Notes under the pieces: model-generated
Seen by the model: only the letters and a program-made list of their open reading frames with translations
Database searches by the model: none
What the model was told of the DNA's origin: nothing
Shown: piece after piece, positions 8,916-16,846 of the stretch
Numbering within the stretch: position 1 is the stretch's first letter
Layout: the number at the start of each line of letters is the position of its first letter
Translations under genes and position numbers: made by a program
DNA from: Rhodoluna sp. KAS3
GTDB taxonomy: Bacteria; Actinomycetota; Actinomycetes; Actinomycetales; Microbacteriaceae
NCBI RefSeq assembly: GCF_026000575.1
Contig: NZ_AP026910.1
Span: 806,001-870,000, forward strand
Direction of reading: 5' to 3'
DNA length: 64,000 bases

Positions 8916-9356
8916 TTACTTGGTTTTACCGGCGCCAACCAACTCGGGTGCGTCGTCGATCATGGCCGGTGGTTCTTCCGACTCGTCAAACTCTCGAACC
9001 AGAACCGTTCTGGTAAACACCGAACTGCCCCAGGTTAGGTCGTGCCCGAGGCTGTCCGCCTCAATTTCAACCGAGGTACCGGCGCGTTCGCCGTTGTCCC
9101 AATCGCGAACTCGAAGTCTGCCGAAAAGCGTGACTCGATCACCCTTGGAAACGGAACCCGCTGCGTTGATTGCCAATTGGCGGAATGCGGTGACGGTGAA
9201 CCAGTTGGTCTCGCCGTCGACCCATTTATTAGCTGAGCGATCAAAGCGCCGTTGCGATGATGCCAGTCGAAAAGACGTGATTGGTAGTCCGTCCTGGGTA
9301 ACCAGATGACGCGGTGTTGTTGCCACTAAACCAGAAACTGCGAGCGACTCCGACAT
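8916..9356 (-). CDS. ssb: Single-stranded DNA-binding protein paralogue (OB fold)
   Basis: 146-residue OB-fold protein of the SSB family. The N-terminus (LAVSGLVATTPRHLVTQDG), the central ETNWFTVTAFRQLA and the GDRVTLFGRLRVRDW strand are typical of bacterial SSB. The C-terminal tail is short and lacks the acidic DDDxPF-type tip that recruits partner proteins. It is not next to rpsF/rpsR, where the main actinobacterial ssb sits, so this is probably the second, accessory SSB. The ATG has an AAAGG ribosome site 6 bases upstream. It lies downstream of msrA in the same direction with a 106-base gap. Confidence 0.85.
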   Translation of the reverse strand: MSESLAVSGLVATTPRHLVTQDGLPITSFRLASSQRRFDRSANKWVDGETNWFTVTAFRQLAINAAGSVSKGDRVTLFGRLRVRDWDNGERAGTSVEIEADSLGHDLTWGSSVFTRTVLVREFDESEEPPAMIDDAPELVGAGKTK

Positions 9357-9462
9357 TTTTTGCCTTTCTCTTTACTCCGAGAGCCGGTTGCTATCGGTGT
9401 GTATTGAGTTTGGCTAGTGGAATGACCTGGGTGTCAGCAACCCCAGAAAATGTGGAAAACGG

Positions 9463-9984
9463 CTACTTAATGAAGCTTGTGAATGATTCGCGAATTTTTG
9501 CCATTTTCGGCGCAACCACAGCATTGCAGTAACCCTGAAACGGGTTTTTGGCAAAGAAATCCTGGTGGTATTCCTCACCAATCCAAAACTCAACGGCTGG
9601 CTCAACAGCAGTCACGATGTTCGGACCCCAAACTGACTTGGCTCGCTCGATTGCCGATTCAAACAGAATCCGCTGAGCTTCATCGCGGTAAAACATAACC
9701 GAACGATACTGAGTGCCAACGTCATGCCCCTGTCGGTTTAGCTGGGTAGGGTCGTGCATCGTAAAGAACATGTCCAGGATGACCTCGGCCGGAATAACCG
9801 TCTCGTCAAAGATCACTTCTGCTACTTCAACGTGCCCCGTGGTTCCCGAGCAAACAGCCTCGTAACCGGGGTTAGGTGAGGCGCCACCCATATAACCAAC
9901 GACCACGTCAGAAACACCGGCCACCTGCATGTAGGCGCTATCAAGGCACCAGAAACAGCCACCACCAAGAACGAAACTCATCAT
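9463..9984 (-). CDS. msrA: Peptide methionine-S-sulfoxide reductase MsrA
   Basis: Cytosolic repair enzyme that reduces methionine-S-sulfoxide in proteins with thioredoxin as donor. The catalytic motif GCFWC is at residues 9-13 (Cys10 nucleophile), followed by GYMGG and HVEVAEV. A candidate resolving Cys lies in the C-terminal KNPFQGYCNAVV. Length (173 residues) is normal. The gene begins with two consecutive ATG codons and has no Shine-Dalgarno; a TAGGCT -10 ends 6 bases before the first ATG, so the mRNA is probably leaderless. It is divergent from an aldo/keto reductase through a symmetric promoter, and a thioredoxin gene (11029) lies close by. Confidence 0.95.
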   Translation of the reverse strand: MMSFVLGGGCFWCLDSAYMQVAGVSDVVVGYMGGASPNPGYEAVCSGTTGHVEVAEVIFDETVIPAEVILDMFFTMHDPTQLNRQGHDVGTQYRSVMFYRDEAQRILFESAIERAKSVWGPNIVTAVEPAVEFWIGEEYHQDFFAKNPFQGYCNAVVAPKMAKIRESFTSFIK

Positions 9985-9990
9985 GCACCT

Positions 9991-10000
9991 AGCCTAGGCT
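9991..10000. promoter_or_regulatory. Symmetric bidirectional -10 for msrA and aldo/keto reductase
   Basis: AGCCTAGGCT is a perfect 10-bp palindrome. Read on the plus strand it gives TAGGCT ending 6 bases before the ATG at 10007; on the minus strand it gives TAGGCT ending exactly 6 bases before the ATG at 9984. Both fit the TANNNT -10 of leaderless actinobacterial promoters, and neither gene has a Shine-Dalgarno. The two start sites would be 22-23 bases apart with overlapping -10 hexamers. Confidence 0.75.
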
Positions 10001-10006
10001 TTACAC

Positions 10007-11014
10007 ATGAGCTATCAAGCAGCGGATGACCGCTATTCGAGCATGAACTATCGCCGCACTGGAAAGAGTGGATTGAAGCTTCCGGAGCTTTCACTCGGAC
10101 TGTGGCACAACTTTGGCACCAATGATTCGATGACGAATCAGCGTGCAATTTTGCGTCGAGCATTTGACTTAGGAATCACCCACTTTGATCTGGCCAATAA
10201 CTACGGTCCGGTTCCCGGATCAGCCGAAGAAAATTTTGGTGTCCACCTCGACAAGGACTTCAGACCTTACCGCGACGAGCTTGTAATCTCAACCAAAGCC
10301 GGTTACGACATGTGGCCTGGGCCTTACGGTGAATGGGGTTCACGCAAGTACCTACTCGCTTCACTCGACCAAAGCCTGAAGCGCATGAACCTTGACTACG
10401 TTGACATTTTTTATTCACACCGATTCGACCCAAACACCCCGCTTGAAGAGACGATGGGTGCGTTGGCAACGGCGGTGCATTCTGGTCGGGCTCTCTATGC
10501 AGGTATCTCCAGTTATGACGCCGAGCAGACCCGTCAGGCCAAAGCCATCCTTGAATCTAAAGGTGTACCTCTCTTGATTCACCAACCTCGTTACTCAATG
10601 TTCGATCGGACAGCAGAAAAGTCACTATTCGATACGCTAGGCGCCGAGGGCATTGGCTCGATTGTCTTCTCACCATTGGCGCAGGGTTTACTAAGCGACC
10701 GCTATTTGGGTGGCGTGGCGCCAAAAGGCTCTCGAGCCGCCCTCAATCACTTTCTAAAAGCTCAAAACATCAGCGATGACTACCTACTGCACGCCAACGC
10801 TCTCAACGAAATTGCCAAGCAGCGAGGTCAAACCCTTAGCCAATTGGCGCTGAGCTGGGTTTTGCGGCAACCAACAGTTACCTCAGCCCTCATCGGAGTA
10901 AGCAGCGTAAAGCAGTTGGAACAAAACGTTGCAACTTTGAGTTCACCAAAGTTGAGCCTCGAGGAGATTCGGGCAATTGAACCTCATGCCATTCATGGTT
11001 TGGGATTGAACTAA
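10007..11014 (+). CDS. Aldo/keto reductase, L-glyceraldehyde-3-phosphate reductase type (YghZ-like)
   Basis: NADPH-dependent aldo/keto reductase of 335 residues. The sequence closely follows E. coli YghZ through LSLGLWHNFG, FDLANNYGPVPGSAEENFG, STKAGYDMWPGPYG, GSRKYLLASLDQSLKRM and VDIFYSHR. YghZ reduces L-glyceraldehyde 3-phosphate and methylglyoxal-type aldehydes, so a detoxifying role is a reasonable inference. The catalytic tetrad is visible: Asp in FDLANNY, the Tyr after it, Lys in STKAGYD and His in FYSHR. It is probably leaderless from the shared palindrome at 9991-10000, and trxA follows 14 bases after its stop. Confidence 0.9.
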   Translation: MSYQAADDRYSSMNYRRTGKSGLKLPELSLGLWHNFGTNDSMTNQRAILRRAFDLGITHFDLANNYGPVPGSAEENFGVHLDKDFRPYRDELVISTKAGYDMWPGPYGEWGSRKYLLASLDQSLKRMNLDYVDIFYSHRFDPNTPLEETMGALATAVHSGRALYAGISSYDAEQTRQAKAILESKGVPLLIHQPRYSMFDRTAEKSLFDTLGAEGIGSIVFSPLAQGLLSDRYLGGVAPKGSRAALNHFLKAQNISDDYLLHANALNEIAKQRGQTLSQLALSWVLRQPTVTSALIGVSSVKQLEQNVATLSSPKLSLEEIRAIEPHAIHGLGLN

Positions 11015-11028
11015 AGGAACAAACACAC

Positions 11029-11418
11029 ATGGCAACTATTGAACTTGGCGCGGCAAACTTTGGCGACACTGTCGTAAAAGAGGGCATCACCATCGTTGAC
11101 TTTTGGGCGGAATGGTGTGGCCCTTGCCGCCAATTTGCGCCAGTTTTCGAAGAAGCGTCGAATAAGCGCCCAGAAATCACTTTCGGTAAGGTCGACACCG
11201 AGGCGGAGAAACAGCTTGCTGGCGAGGCTGGCATCAGCTCGATTCCAACTTTGATGGTGTTCCGCGATGGCATCTTGCTTTACAACCGCGCTGGGGCATT
11301 GCCTGCGGCAGCTTTGGACGAACTAATCACAGCTGTTGAAGGTTTGGACATGGACGAAATTCGCAAAGAAGTCGAGGCCCAGGGCGGCGAAATCGGCGAC
11401 GTTTCAGAACCTAACTAA
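11029..11418 (+). CDS. trxA: Thioredoxin
   Basis: Small cytosolic dithiol oxidoreductase. The active site WCGPC has Cys30 and Cys33 in VDFWAEWCGPC, and the cis-Pro is in SSIPTLMVF. At 129 residues it is about 20 longer than E. coli TrxA because of a charged C-terminal tail after the fold (DMDEIRKEVEAQGGE). An AAAGGAAC ribosome site precedes the ATG. It follows the aldo/keto reductase by 14 bases and ends in a strong terminator, so the two form one transcript. It can supply electrons to MsrA and to the peroxidase at 15170. Confidence 0.95.
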   Translation: MATIELGAANFGDTVVKEGITIVDFWAEWCGPCRQFAPVFEEASNKRPEITFGKVDTEAEKQLAGEAGISSIPTLMVFRDGILLYNRAGALPAAALDELITAVEGLDMDEIRKEVEAQGGEIGDVSEPN

Positions 11419-11424
11419 TCGGTC

Positions 11425-11466
11425 AAAGAAATAGGCCCGGGGCTGCTGCTCTGGGCCTATTTCTTT
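11425..11466. terminator. Bidirectional terminator after trxA
   Basis: Arms AAAGAAATAGGCCC (11425-11438) and GGGCCTATTTCTTT (11453-11466) pair perfectly over 14 bp around a 14-base loop. The convergent gene's stop codon (11465-11467) overlaps the right arm, so the element serves both strands. Confidence 0.9.
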
Positions 11467-11932
11467 AAACAGAATATGGTTCTTTGGTATTCAAGTGAAT
11501 TGCTCGCTGCCTGAGCTCGAGCCAAACCACAACCAACAAGAGTGGCAACAGAATGTCGGTGACGACGAAAATCGGGTAGTCGGCAAGATAACCGGTGTAC
11601 CACTGACCTTCTTGGATGAAGAGACTGATGTGGTTGATGATTAGGGATACCGGCCACACCAGAGCGATCACCGGCAAGAATTTTATTGCCGCGGTTCTAC
11701 CAGCTGCATACAGGCCCATCAGTACCACCGGGCCATTGGCAATCAGCAACCAGCCAAGACCTGTGAGGGTAAGAACAACGCTCCTGACGCCTTCACCCTG
11801 GGCATAGGGATTGAATAGGAAGAACGACGGGTAGGTTGCAATCACTAACCAGAACATTGCACTGATAAATACTCCAAAGGTGGCAACCACCAATCGCGTG
11901 GTTGCCAGATTCGAGCGGTATCCGTTGGTCAT
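11465..11932 (-). CDS. Small four-helix membrane protein of unknown function
   Basis: 155-residue hydrophobic protein with four predicted membrane helices at about residues 13-35, 50-75, 82-103 and 118-140, and a short polar tail. Aromatic residues cluster at helix ends (FLFNPYAQGEG, FIQEGQWYTGYLADYP). I do not recognise the family. A good ribosome site, AGAGGAAAAA, precedes the ATG. It is downstream of and co-directional with the collagen-like gene with a 31-base gap, so the two may be co-transcribed. Its stop codon lies inside the shared terminator. Confidence 0.75.
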   Translation of the reverse strand: MTNGYRSNLATTRLVVATFGVFISAMFWLVIATYPSFFLFNPYAQGEGVRSVVLTLTGLGWLLIANGPVVLMGLYAAGRTAAIKFLPVIALVWPVSLIINHISLFIQEGQWYTGYLADYPIFVVTDILLPLLLVVVWLELRQRAIHLNTKEPYSV

Positions 11933-11963
11933 TTTTTCCTCTAATCGATTTCTTTGTTAAGCA

Positions 11964-13124
11964 TTATGGGTAGTCACAGACAATAATCCAGCGGGCTCCG
12001 GCAAGGTTGTGCCAGCCATAAACTCCGGTGCCCACTTGCCCCGGAACTTGGCACGCCGATCCAATAATCGGCTCAAAATTCTGGAGTGGTGAGACGTAAA
12101 TTGCCCCATCTACCGCGTCACTGTGGACGACATAGCCCAACTGAATAATTCGTCCGTTTACCGGCCGAGTCGAGGTCAACTCTCCATCGCCGTTTAGGTA
12201 CAAAGGAGACCCAGCGGTCCAGGCAGCGGTGTTCAAATCGTGCACTAGGCCGTAGGTGGTTACAAACCCCTCCGCTCCCGGAGCAATACCCTCAGTCAAA
12301 ACACCGATTACACCGGTTGCACCCAAAACGGAGTTGTTATCGGCATGCACCACATCTAGGAGCCCATTGGATGTTCCAGCCACTCTTACGGCACGGCCAT
12401 TGACCAGAGCCGTTGCACCGTTGTTGTGAACTCGCTGCACCGACTCTTGGCCAACTTGAAGCGTGACCATGCCACCCTCGAGCTGAAGGTCAAGCGTGCC
12501 TACCTCCGGGTTCCAGGTAAATCTGCCTGGCGCCTCGGTTGCATCTTGGGTTACATCAAACTGTAGGTACCCAAGATTCCCTAGGTAATCAAAATCATTC
12601 ATGTTGAGCGAGATTGACTGATTCTGCGAGTCGTAAACCAGTGGAGCGGTGGCTGAGATCACACCACTCGGGCCCTGTGGACCGGTTAGACCGATGGGAC
12701 CCTGCACACCTTGAATACCCTGTGGGCCAATTGGACCCTGTGCTCCATCAGCACCGTTTAAGCCTGCCGGACCCTGCGGACCCATGGGTCCTGTGGCGCC
12801 AGTCGAACCCTTAGGTCCAGCAGCGCCCGTTGCGCCCATCGGCCCTCGGGCACCGTCTTGGCCTGGTTCTCCCGGGGCACCTGGTTCACCGGGTTGCCCA
12901 ACCGGACCGGTTGGTCCCTGTGGGCCTGACTGCCCCTGAGATCCACCGGAATTACCCAATGCTCCGCCACTTCCGCCAGAACCACCATTTGAGACCAGAT
13001 AACTTCCGAGGTCCTCGGTCACGCGAGAAAAGCCGTTCACCGTTGCGACCACGAGTGTGGTGTTAGTGAGGGTTAGAAAAGTTGCTAACGCCAAGACAGC
13101 GTTCGAACTTAGTTTGACTGCCAT
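11964..13124 (-). CDS. Collagen-like Gly-X-Y repeat protein with phage structural-type C-terminal domain
   Basis: 386-residue protein probably exposed at or outside the cell surface. It begins with a hydrophobic segment (residues 8-29, signal peptide or anchor), a Gly/Ser linker (47-63), and then about 30 uninterrupted Gly-X-Y triplets (64-153) rich in GPQ, GPT, GEP and GPI that should form a collagen triple helix. The C-terminal 230 residues start with [17 protein letters not shown]. They contain a region near 240-345 ([58 protein letters not shown]) that resembles domains I know from tail-fibre or structural proteins of marine and freshwater tailed phages. The ATG has a strong GGGAGAGG site. 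No other phage gene is nearby, so this looks like a domesticated domain. Confidence 0.8.
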   Translation of the reverse strand: MAVKLSSNAVLALATFLTLTNTTLVVATVNGFSRVTEDLGSYLVSNGGSGGSGGALGNSGGSQGQSGPQGPTGPVGQPGEPGAPGEPGQDGARGPMGATGAAGPKGSTGATGPMGPQGPAGLNGADGAQGPIGPQGIQGVQGPIGLTGPQGPSGVISATAPLVYDSQNQSISLNMNDFDYLGNLGYLQFDVTQDATEAPGRFTWNPEVGTLDLQLEGGMVTLQVGQESVQRVHNNGATALVNGRAVRVAGTSNGLLDVVHADNNSVLGATGVIGVLTEGIAPGAEGFVTTYGLVHDLNTAAWTAGSPLYLNGDGELTSTRPVNGRIIQLGYVVHSDAVDGAIYVSPLQNFEPIIGSACQVPGQVGTGVYGWHNLAGARWIIVCDYP

Positions 13125-13220
13125 GACATCACCTCTCCCCTTGAGTGCCTATTTTTGATTCTAGCCACAGGAATTCTGTTTACTGGTTTCAAGTTGTTTG
13201 ATCTAGCGAAAGGAACGAAC

Positions 13221-13448
13221 ATGCGAGTAGCCAACAATTCGATGGCAATGGTGGCAACAATTAGCGCCGTTGCCCTGTTCGCTTCCCTAATCGGTTTCTT
13301 TGATCCGGCTACCTGCATCGACGTTCAGGCCGAAGGTTGGACCAGCTGCGAGGCTATCGCCGAACAGAGACGTATTGGCTCTTGGTCGATGCTCGGATTG
13401 GCGATTATTGGCTTCGCTGTTTCGCTGGTTCGCCGCAAGCGCCGCTAA
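13221..13448 (+). CDS. Small two-helix membrane protein
   Basis: 75-residue protein with hydrophobic helices at about residues 10-30 and 53-70 and a basic C-terminus (RRKRR), with two Cys in the intervening loop (ATCIDVQ, TSCEAI). Function is not recognised. The ATG at 13221 is chosen because AAAGGAAC sits 6 bases before it; an in-frame upstream codon would add a poorly supported extension. It is divergent from the collagen-like gene, and its last 4 bases overlap the end of ald on the other strand. Confidence 0.65.
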   Translation: MRVANNSMAMVATISAVALFASLIGFFDPATCIDVQAEGWTSCEAIAEQRRIGSWSMLGLAIIGFAVSLVRRKRR

Positions 13449-14566
13449 GCGCCCAAAACCTCTTCGACCGCAAGGTATGGCAGGTCGGGAAAAGCCTGGG
13501 CCACGCCGGTAAAGGTTAGTTTTCCATCGTGGGTATTTAGACCCTTGGCCAAAGCTGAATCAGCTGCAACAGCTGCACGCCACCCTAGGTTGGCAATCGC
13601 AATTGCATACGGAAGGGTTGCGTTAGTCAACGCGCGCGTGGCAGTAGCAGGAACCGCACCCGGCATATTTGCAACGCAGTAGTAGGTGCAGTTGTGGACT
13701 TGAAAAGTTGGGTCGTCGTGAGTGGTCGGTCTGGAATTTTCAAAACACCCACCCTGATCAATTGCGATGTCAACCAGCACCGATCCAGGCTTCATGGCCT
13801 GAACCATCTTGCCGGTCACTAACTTCGGCGCTTTTTCTCCGGGAATCAGCACAGACCCAATTACCAAATCGGCATCACGCAACTGCTCAGCAATTTCGTA
13901 CGCCGTAGAGACTCGAGTCTTAACAGCGCCAGCGAAACGGGCATCGAGTTCGCGCAACTTTGGCAGCGAAACGTCGATCACGGTCACATCGGCCTGCATC
14001 CCAAGCGCAATGGTAGCTGCGTGCTCGCCGGCAACGCCGCCACCGATAACCACTACCTTTGCCTTTGGAGCACCAGGGACACCGCCCATCAATAGGCCGG
14101 CACCGCCTTGGCTTTTCATCAGGTGATAGGCGCCAATCTGGGCAGATAGGCGTCCAGCGACTTCACTCATCGGCTGCAGAAGCGGAAGCGAACGATTTGC
14201 CAGCTGGACCGTCTCATAGGCCAGCGCTGTGGTGCCAGCCTTGAGCAGTGCCTCGGTGCAAGCTCGCGAGGCAGCGAGGTGCAGGTAGGTGAAGAGGATT
14301 TGGTTTGGTCTCAATAAGTCATACTCGCTGGCGATTGGCTCTTTAACCTTGATGACCATCTCGGCACCCGACCAAACCTCAGAGGCTGTAGCCAACACTT
14401 GCGCACCTTCTCCCAGGTAATCAGCGTCACTGAAGCCGGAACCGACACCCGCACCCGCTTGTACAGCCACCGAGTGACCGTGCCTAACAAGTTCGTGCAC
14501 TCCAGCTGGAGTTAGTGCTACTCGGTTTTCGTTGTTTTTTACCTCTTTAGGTACACCGATGTGCAT
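13445..14566 (-). CDS. ald: Alanine dehydrogenase
   Basis: NAD-dependent enzyme that interconverts L-alanine and pyruvate plus ammonia. The 373 residues have the family N-terminus (IGVPKEVKNNENRVALTP), conserved Lys and His in VIKVKEP and YLHLAASR, and the NAD Rossmann motif GGGVAGEHAA near residue 175. The C-terminal ATRALTNATLPY is also typical. A clear AAGGAGA ribosome site precedes the ATG. The divergent Lrp/AsnC-family gene next door is the usual actinobacterial partner (AldR), so ald is probably alanine-inducible through it; this is inferred from family knowledge and from the AT-rich palindrome in the gap. Confidence 0.95.
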   Translation of the reverse strand: MHIGVPKEVKNNENRVALTPAGVHELVRHGHSVAVQAGAGVGSGFSDADYLGEGAQVLATASEVWSGAEMVIKVKEPIASEYDLLRPNQILFTYLHLAASRACTEALLKAGTTALAYETVQLANRSLPLLQPMSEVAGRLSAQIGAYHLMKSQGGAGLLMGGVPGAPKAKVVVIGGGVAGEHAATIALGMQADVTVIDVSLPKLRELDARFAGAVKTRVSTAYEIAEQLRDADLVIGSVLIPGEKAPKLVTGKMVQAMKPGSVLVDIAIDQGGCFENSRPTTHDDPTFQVHNCTYYCVANMPGAVPATATRALTNATLPYAIAIANLGWRAAVAADSALAKGLNTHDGKLTFTGVAQAFPDLPYLAVEEVLGA

Positions 14567-14646
14567 TTGAATCTCCTTCGATACTTGCGGTCAAGTTTGC
14601 AGGATACTCAAGCGTGCGGTGAGTTAACCGTGGATTATTCGACAAA

Positions 14647-14667
14647 TTATGAGTATTCTCAAAATAA
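14647..14667. promoter_or_regulatory. Candidate Lrp/AsnC-family operator between ald and its regulator
   Basis: AT-rich imperfect palindrome with TTATGAG and CTCAAAATAA half sites around a TATT centre, in the 121-base gap between the divergent ald and Lrp-family genes. Lrp-family sites have this kind of AT-rich dyad, and AldR-type proteins bind the gap they share with ald. No strict consensus is available, so this is a prediction. Confidence 0.45.
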
Positions 14668-14687
14668 CTTCACAAAGGGGCTCGAGA

Positions 14688-15167
14688 ATGAACGGTTCAG
14701 CGAAGAAATTTCAGCGTGAACTTGATGAGATTGACATCGAATTGCTGCGCTTACTGAGCAGCAATGCCCGCATGACCAACGCCGATCTAGCCGCATCGGT
14801 CGGAATTGCTCAATCAACCTGCATTACCCGAGTTCGCAGCTTGATTAGTGACGGGGTGATCCGCAGCTTCACTGCCAACATCGAGCCCAGTGCAGTAGGC
14901 CTCGAAAGCCAGGTGCTTATTTCGGTAACGCTGAGAGCTGGTGCGCGCGCCCACCTGAGCGATTTTATGAATGAAATGCGGGCACTACCCGAAGTGATTC
15001 AAGTGTTCTTTCTCGGTGGCGCTGAGGACTTTATGGTTCACCTAGCGGTCAAGGACAACAATCAGGTGCGTGAATTCGTGCTGGAAAATCTCTCGAACAA
15101 TGCAACCGTTGCGTCAACCAGAACCAACCTGGTCTTCGAACACTTCCACAAGGGGCCACTCACATAG
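14688..15167 (+). CDS. Lrp/AsnC-family regulator (AldR-like)
   Basis: 159-residue transcription factor. An N-terminal winged helix-turn-helix (LDEIDIELLRLLSSNARM, LAASVGIAQSTCITRVRSL) is followed by the RAM/ligand-binding domain (about residues 70-150) typical of amino-acid-responsive Lrp proteins. The ATG at 14688 is chosen because AAAGGGG lies 7 bases upstream; an ATG at 14649 is in frame but falls inside the predicted operator. The divergent position beside ald argues that it controls ald in response to alanine. It converges with the peroxidase gene with a 2-base gap. Confidence 0.9.
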   Translation: MNGSAKKFQRELDEIDIELLRLLSSNARMTNADLAASVGIAQSTCITRVRSLISDGVIRSFTANIEPSAVGLESQVLISVTLRAGARAHLSDFMNEMRALPEVIQVFFLGGAEDFMVHLAVKDNNQVREFVLENLSNNATVASTRTNLVFEHFHKGPLT

Positions 15168-15169
15168 TT

Positions 15170-15655
15170 TTACTTGGCGGCTATCGCTGCTTCAATTGCC
15201 GAAACAACCTCTGGGGCATCCGGCTTGGTGGTCGGTCTAAAACGCTTGATTGAACCGTCTCGCAAGACCAAGAACTTTTCAAAGTTCCACATGACGGGTC
15301 CGGCTAGGCCCGCACTGTCCTTGGCTTTTACTAACTCCTCGAACAGCGGGTGTCGGTTTCGGCCGTTTACCTTGACTCGCTCGGTCAGTGGAAAAGTGAC
15401 CCCAAATGTGGTTTTGCAGAACTCTGCAATCGCGTCGCTCGATCCAAGCTCCTGCATGAACTGATTCGAAGGCATACCCAAAACCGTGAACCCTTGATTT
15501 TCATATTTCTCTTGCAGCGCTTCTAAAGCCTCATACTGCGGCGTTAGCCCGCAGCGTGATGCAACATTTACGACCAAGACAACCTTGCCGGCAAAATCAG
15601 CAAAAGATTTCTTGGTGCCATCAATCATGGTGAGTTCGATCTGGTTTAGAGTCAT
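15170..15655 (-). CDS. Glutathione peroxidase-family thiol peroxidase (2-Cys, thioredoxin-type)
   Basis: 161-residue peroxidase of the GPx fold that reduces H2O2 or lipid peroxides. The peroxidatic Cys35 lies in NVASRCGLTPQY. The catalytic partners Gln65 (SNQF) and Trp123-Asn124 (MWNFEKF) are present. The Cys of the usual FPCNQF motif is Ser here, but Cys80 in AEFCKTTFG occupies the resolving-Cys position of 2-Cys, thioredoxin-dependent members such as yeast Gpx3. Actinobacteria generally lack glutathione, so thioredoxin (gene at 11029) is the likely reductant. No clear Shine-Dalgarno is seen. Confidence 0.9.
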   Translation of the reverse strand: MTLNQIELTMIDGTKKSFADFAGKVVLVVNVASRCGLTPQYEALEALQEKYENQGFTVLGMPSNQFMQELGSSDAIAEFCKTTFGVTFPLTERVKVNGRNRHPLFEELVKAKDSAGLAGPVMWNFEKFLVLRDGSIKRFRPTTKPDAPEVVSAIEAAIAAK

Positions 15656-15772
15656 GCGCTTATCAAGTGACTGTTTAGCAAATTACTTCCCGAATAATTC
15701 CCAATCGAAACGCCCGTACGATAAGAAAACCATTGAGGTAACTTCAAGTGCCACCTAAAAGCTAGGACAGAA

Positions 15773-16717
15773 ATGAACCCGCTACTGAACCTGCGTAAGT
15801 CGATCGGCTTTGGTTTTATGAATGCTTCATGGCCCGGGTCGCCAGTGCTCACTGACGAAAAGGCTCGCGAAGCTTTTCTTGATGTCTTGAGATTCGCACT
15901 TGATGAGGGTGTCGCTTTCTTTGATACCGCAGACATCTATGCCCCTAGCTGGGACGCGATGGGCCACAACGAAATTTTGCTGGCTGATGCAATTGACGGC
16001 TGGTCAGGCTCGGCTGAACAAAAACAGAGTCTCATTTTGGCCACCAAGGGCGGAATCACTCGCAGCGAAGGTGAAGTCTGGGGTCGAAACGCAAGTGCCG
16101 ATTACCTAGTTAGGGCCGCTGAGCGCTCGGCTAAAAATCTGAGGGTAGCCGTTATCCCGGTTTGGCAGCACCACCGGCTAGATCCATCACGAACTTTTTC
16201 TGAGGCATTGGCTGGCCTCAAGGCAGTCAAAGCCTCGGGCATCGCAAGGCACATCGGTGTAAGCAATTACAACGCCAAGCAATTGCGAGCCGCTTTTGAT
16301 GCTGTCGGTGGCCCCGCCGATGGTGGCTTGGTGTCAGTTCAGAATCAACTGAATCCGGTTTATCACCACGACATGGATGTTCTGGAGATTTGCGAGGAAC
16401 TGGGTCTGGCTTACCTGCCCTGGTCGCCGATGATGGGTGCGCGCAGCACCGAGAGCGAGAGCAAGTCATACGGGATTCTGGATGCAATTGCGCAGGCTCA
16501 GGGAGTCAGCAGATTTGCCGTAGCCAGCGCTTGGCTGCGAAGCCTTTCACCAAACTTGGTGGTTATGCCTGGAGTCACAAAACGTGAATCGGTGGTGGAT
16601 TCCCTAACCGGTTTGGATTTTCTTTTGTCGGATTCCGATTTAGCTCGACTCAATCGCGAATTGGAGTCCGGTCCGGTGCATCACGAAATCATCAGCGATC
16701 AACCGCTGGCTGACTAA
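15773..16717 (+). CDS. Aldo/keto reductase
   Basis: 314-residue NADP-dependent aldo/keto reductase. The catalytic Asp is in FFDTADIYAP, Lys in LATKGGI, and His in WQHHRLDP; the family features IARHIGVSNYN and YLPWSPMMG follow. It is a different subgroup from the YghZ-like enzyme at 10007, and the physiological substrate is unknown. The ATG has AGGAC 5 bases upstream, and a TAGGAC hexamer overlaps it. A tRNA gene on the opposite strand ends just after its stop. Confidence 0.88.
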   Translation: MNPLLNLRKSIGFGFMNASWPGSPVLTDEKAREAFLDVLRFALDEGVAFFDTADIYAPSWDAMGHNEILLADAIDGWSGSAEQKQSLILATKGGITRSEGEVWGRNASADYLVRAAERSAKNLRVAVIPVWQHHRLDPSRTFSEALAGLKAVKASGIARHIGVSNYNAKQLRAAFDAVGGPADGGLVSVQNQLNPVYHHDMDVLEICEELGLAYLPWSPMMGARSTESESKSYGILDAIAQAQGVSRFAVASAWLRSLSPNLVVMPGVTKRESVVDSLTGLDFLLSDSDLARLNRELESGPVHHEIISDQPLAD

Positions 16718-16721
16718 AGGG

Positions 16722-16794
16722 CGCCCCCGGCAGGAATCGAACCTGCGACCAAGAGATTAGAAGGCTCTTGCTCTATCCACTGAGCTACGAGGGC
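16722..16794 (-). tRNA. tRNA-Arg (anticodon TCT)
   Basis: Cloverleaf read on the minus strand: acceptor GCCCTCG pairs with CGGGGGC, D stem GCTC/GAGC, anticodon loop CTTCTAA with anticodon TCT (decodes AGA), T arm GCAGG-TTCGATT-CCTGC, discriminator G. The lowest pair of the anticodon stem is a C-T mismatch. CCA is not encoded (CCC follows), so it must be added by nucleotidyltransferase. Confidence 0.95.
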
Positions 16795-16846
16795 TAGCCC
16801 CGACATTGGGACCCTGATAGTTTACCGTCGACTTCGAGACCATGGT

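Noticed and set aside
12550-12990. Gly-X-Y coding repeats as a CRISPR or DNA satellite
   Set aside because: The periodicity is 9 bases with variable codons from collagen triplets; there are no uniform repeats and spacers.
11964-13124. Prophage remnant suggested by the tail-like domain
   Set aside because: No integrase, capsid, portal, terminase or attachment-site repeat nearby; flanking genes are ordinary and the gene has its own strong ribosome site.
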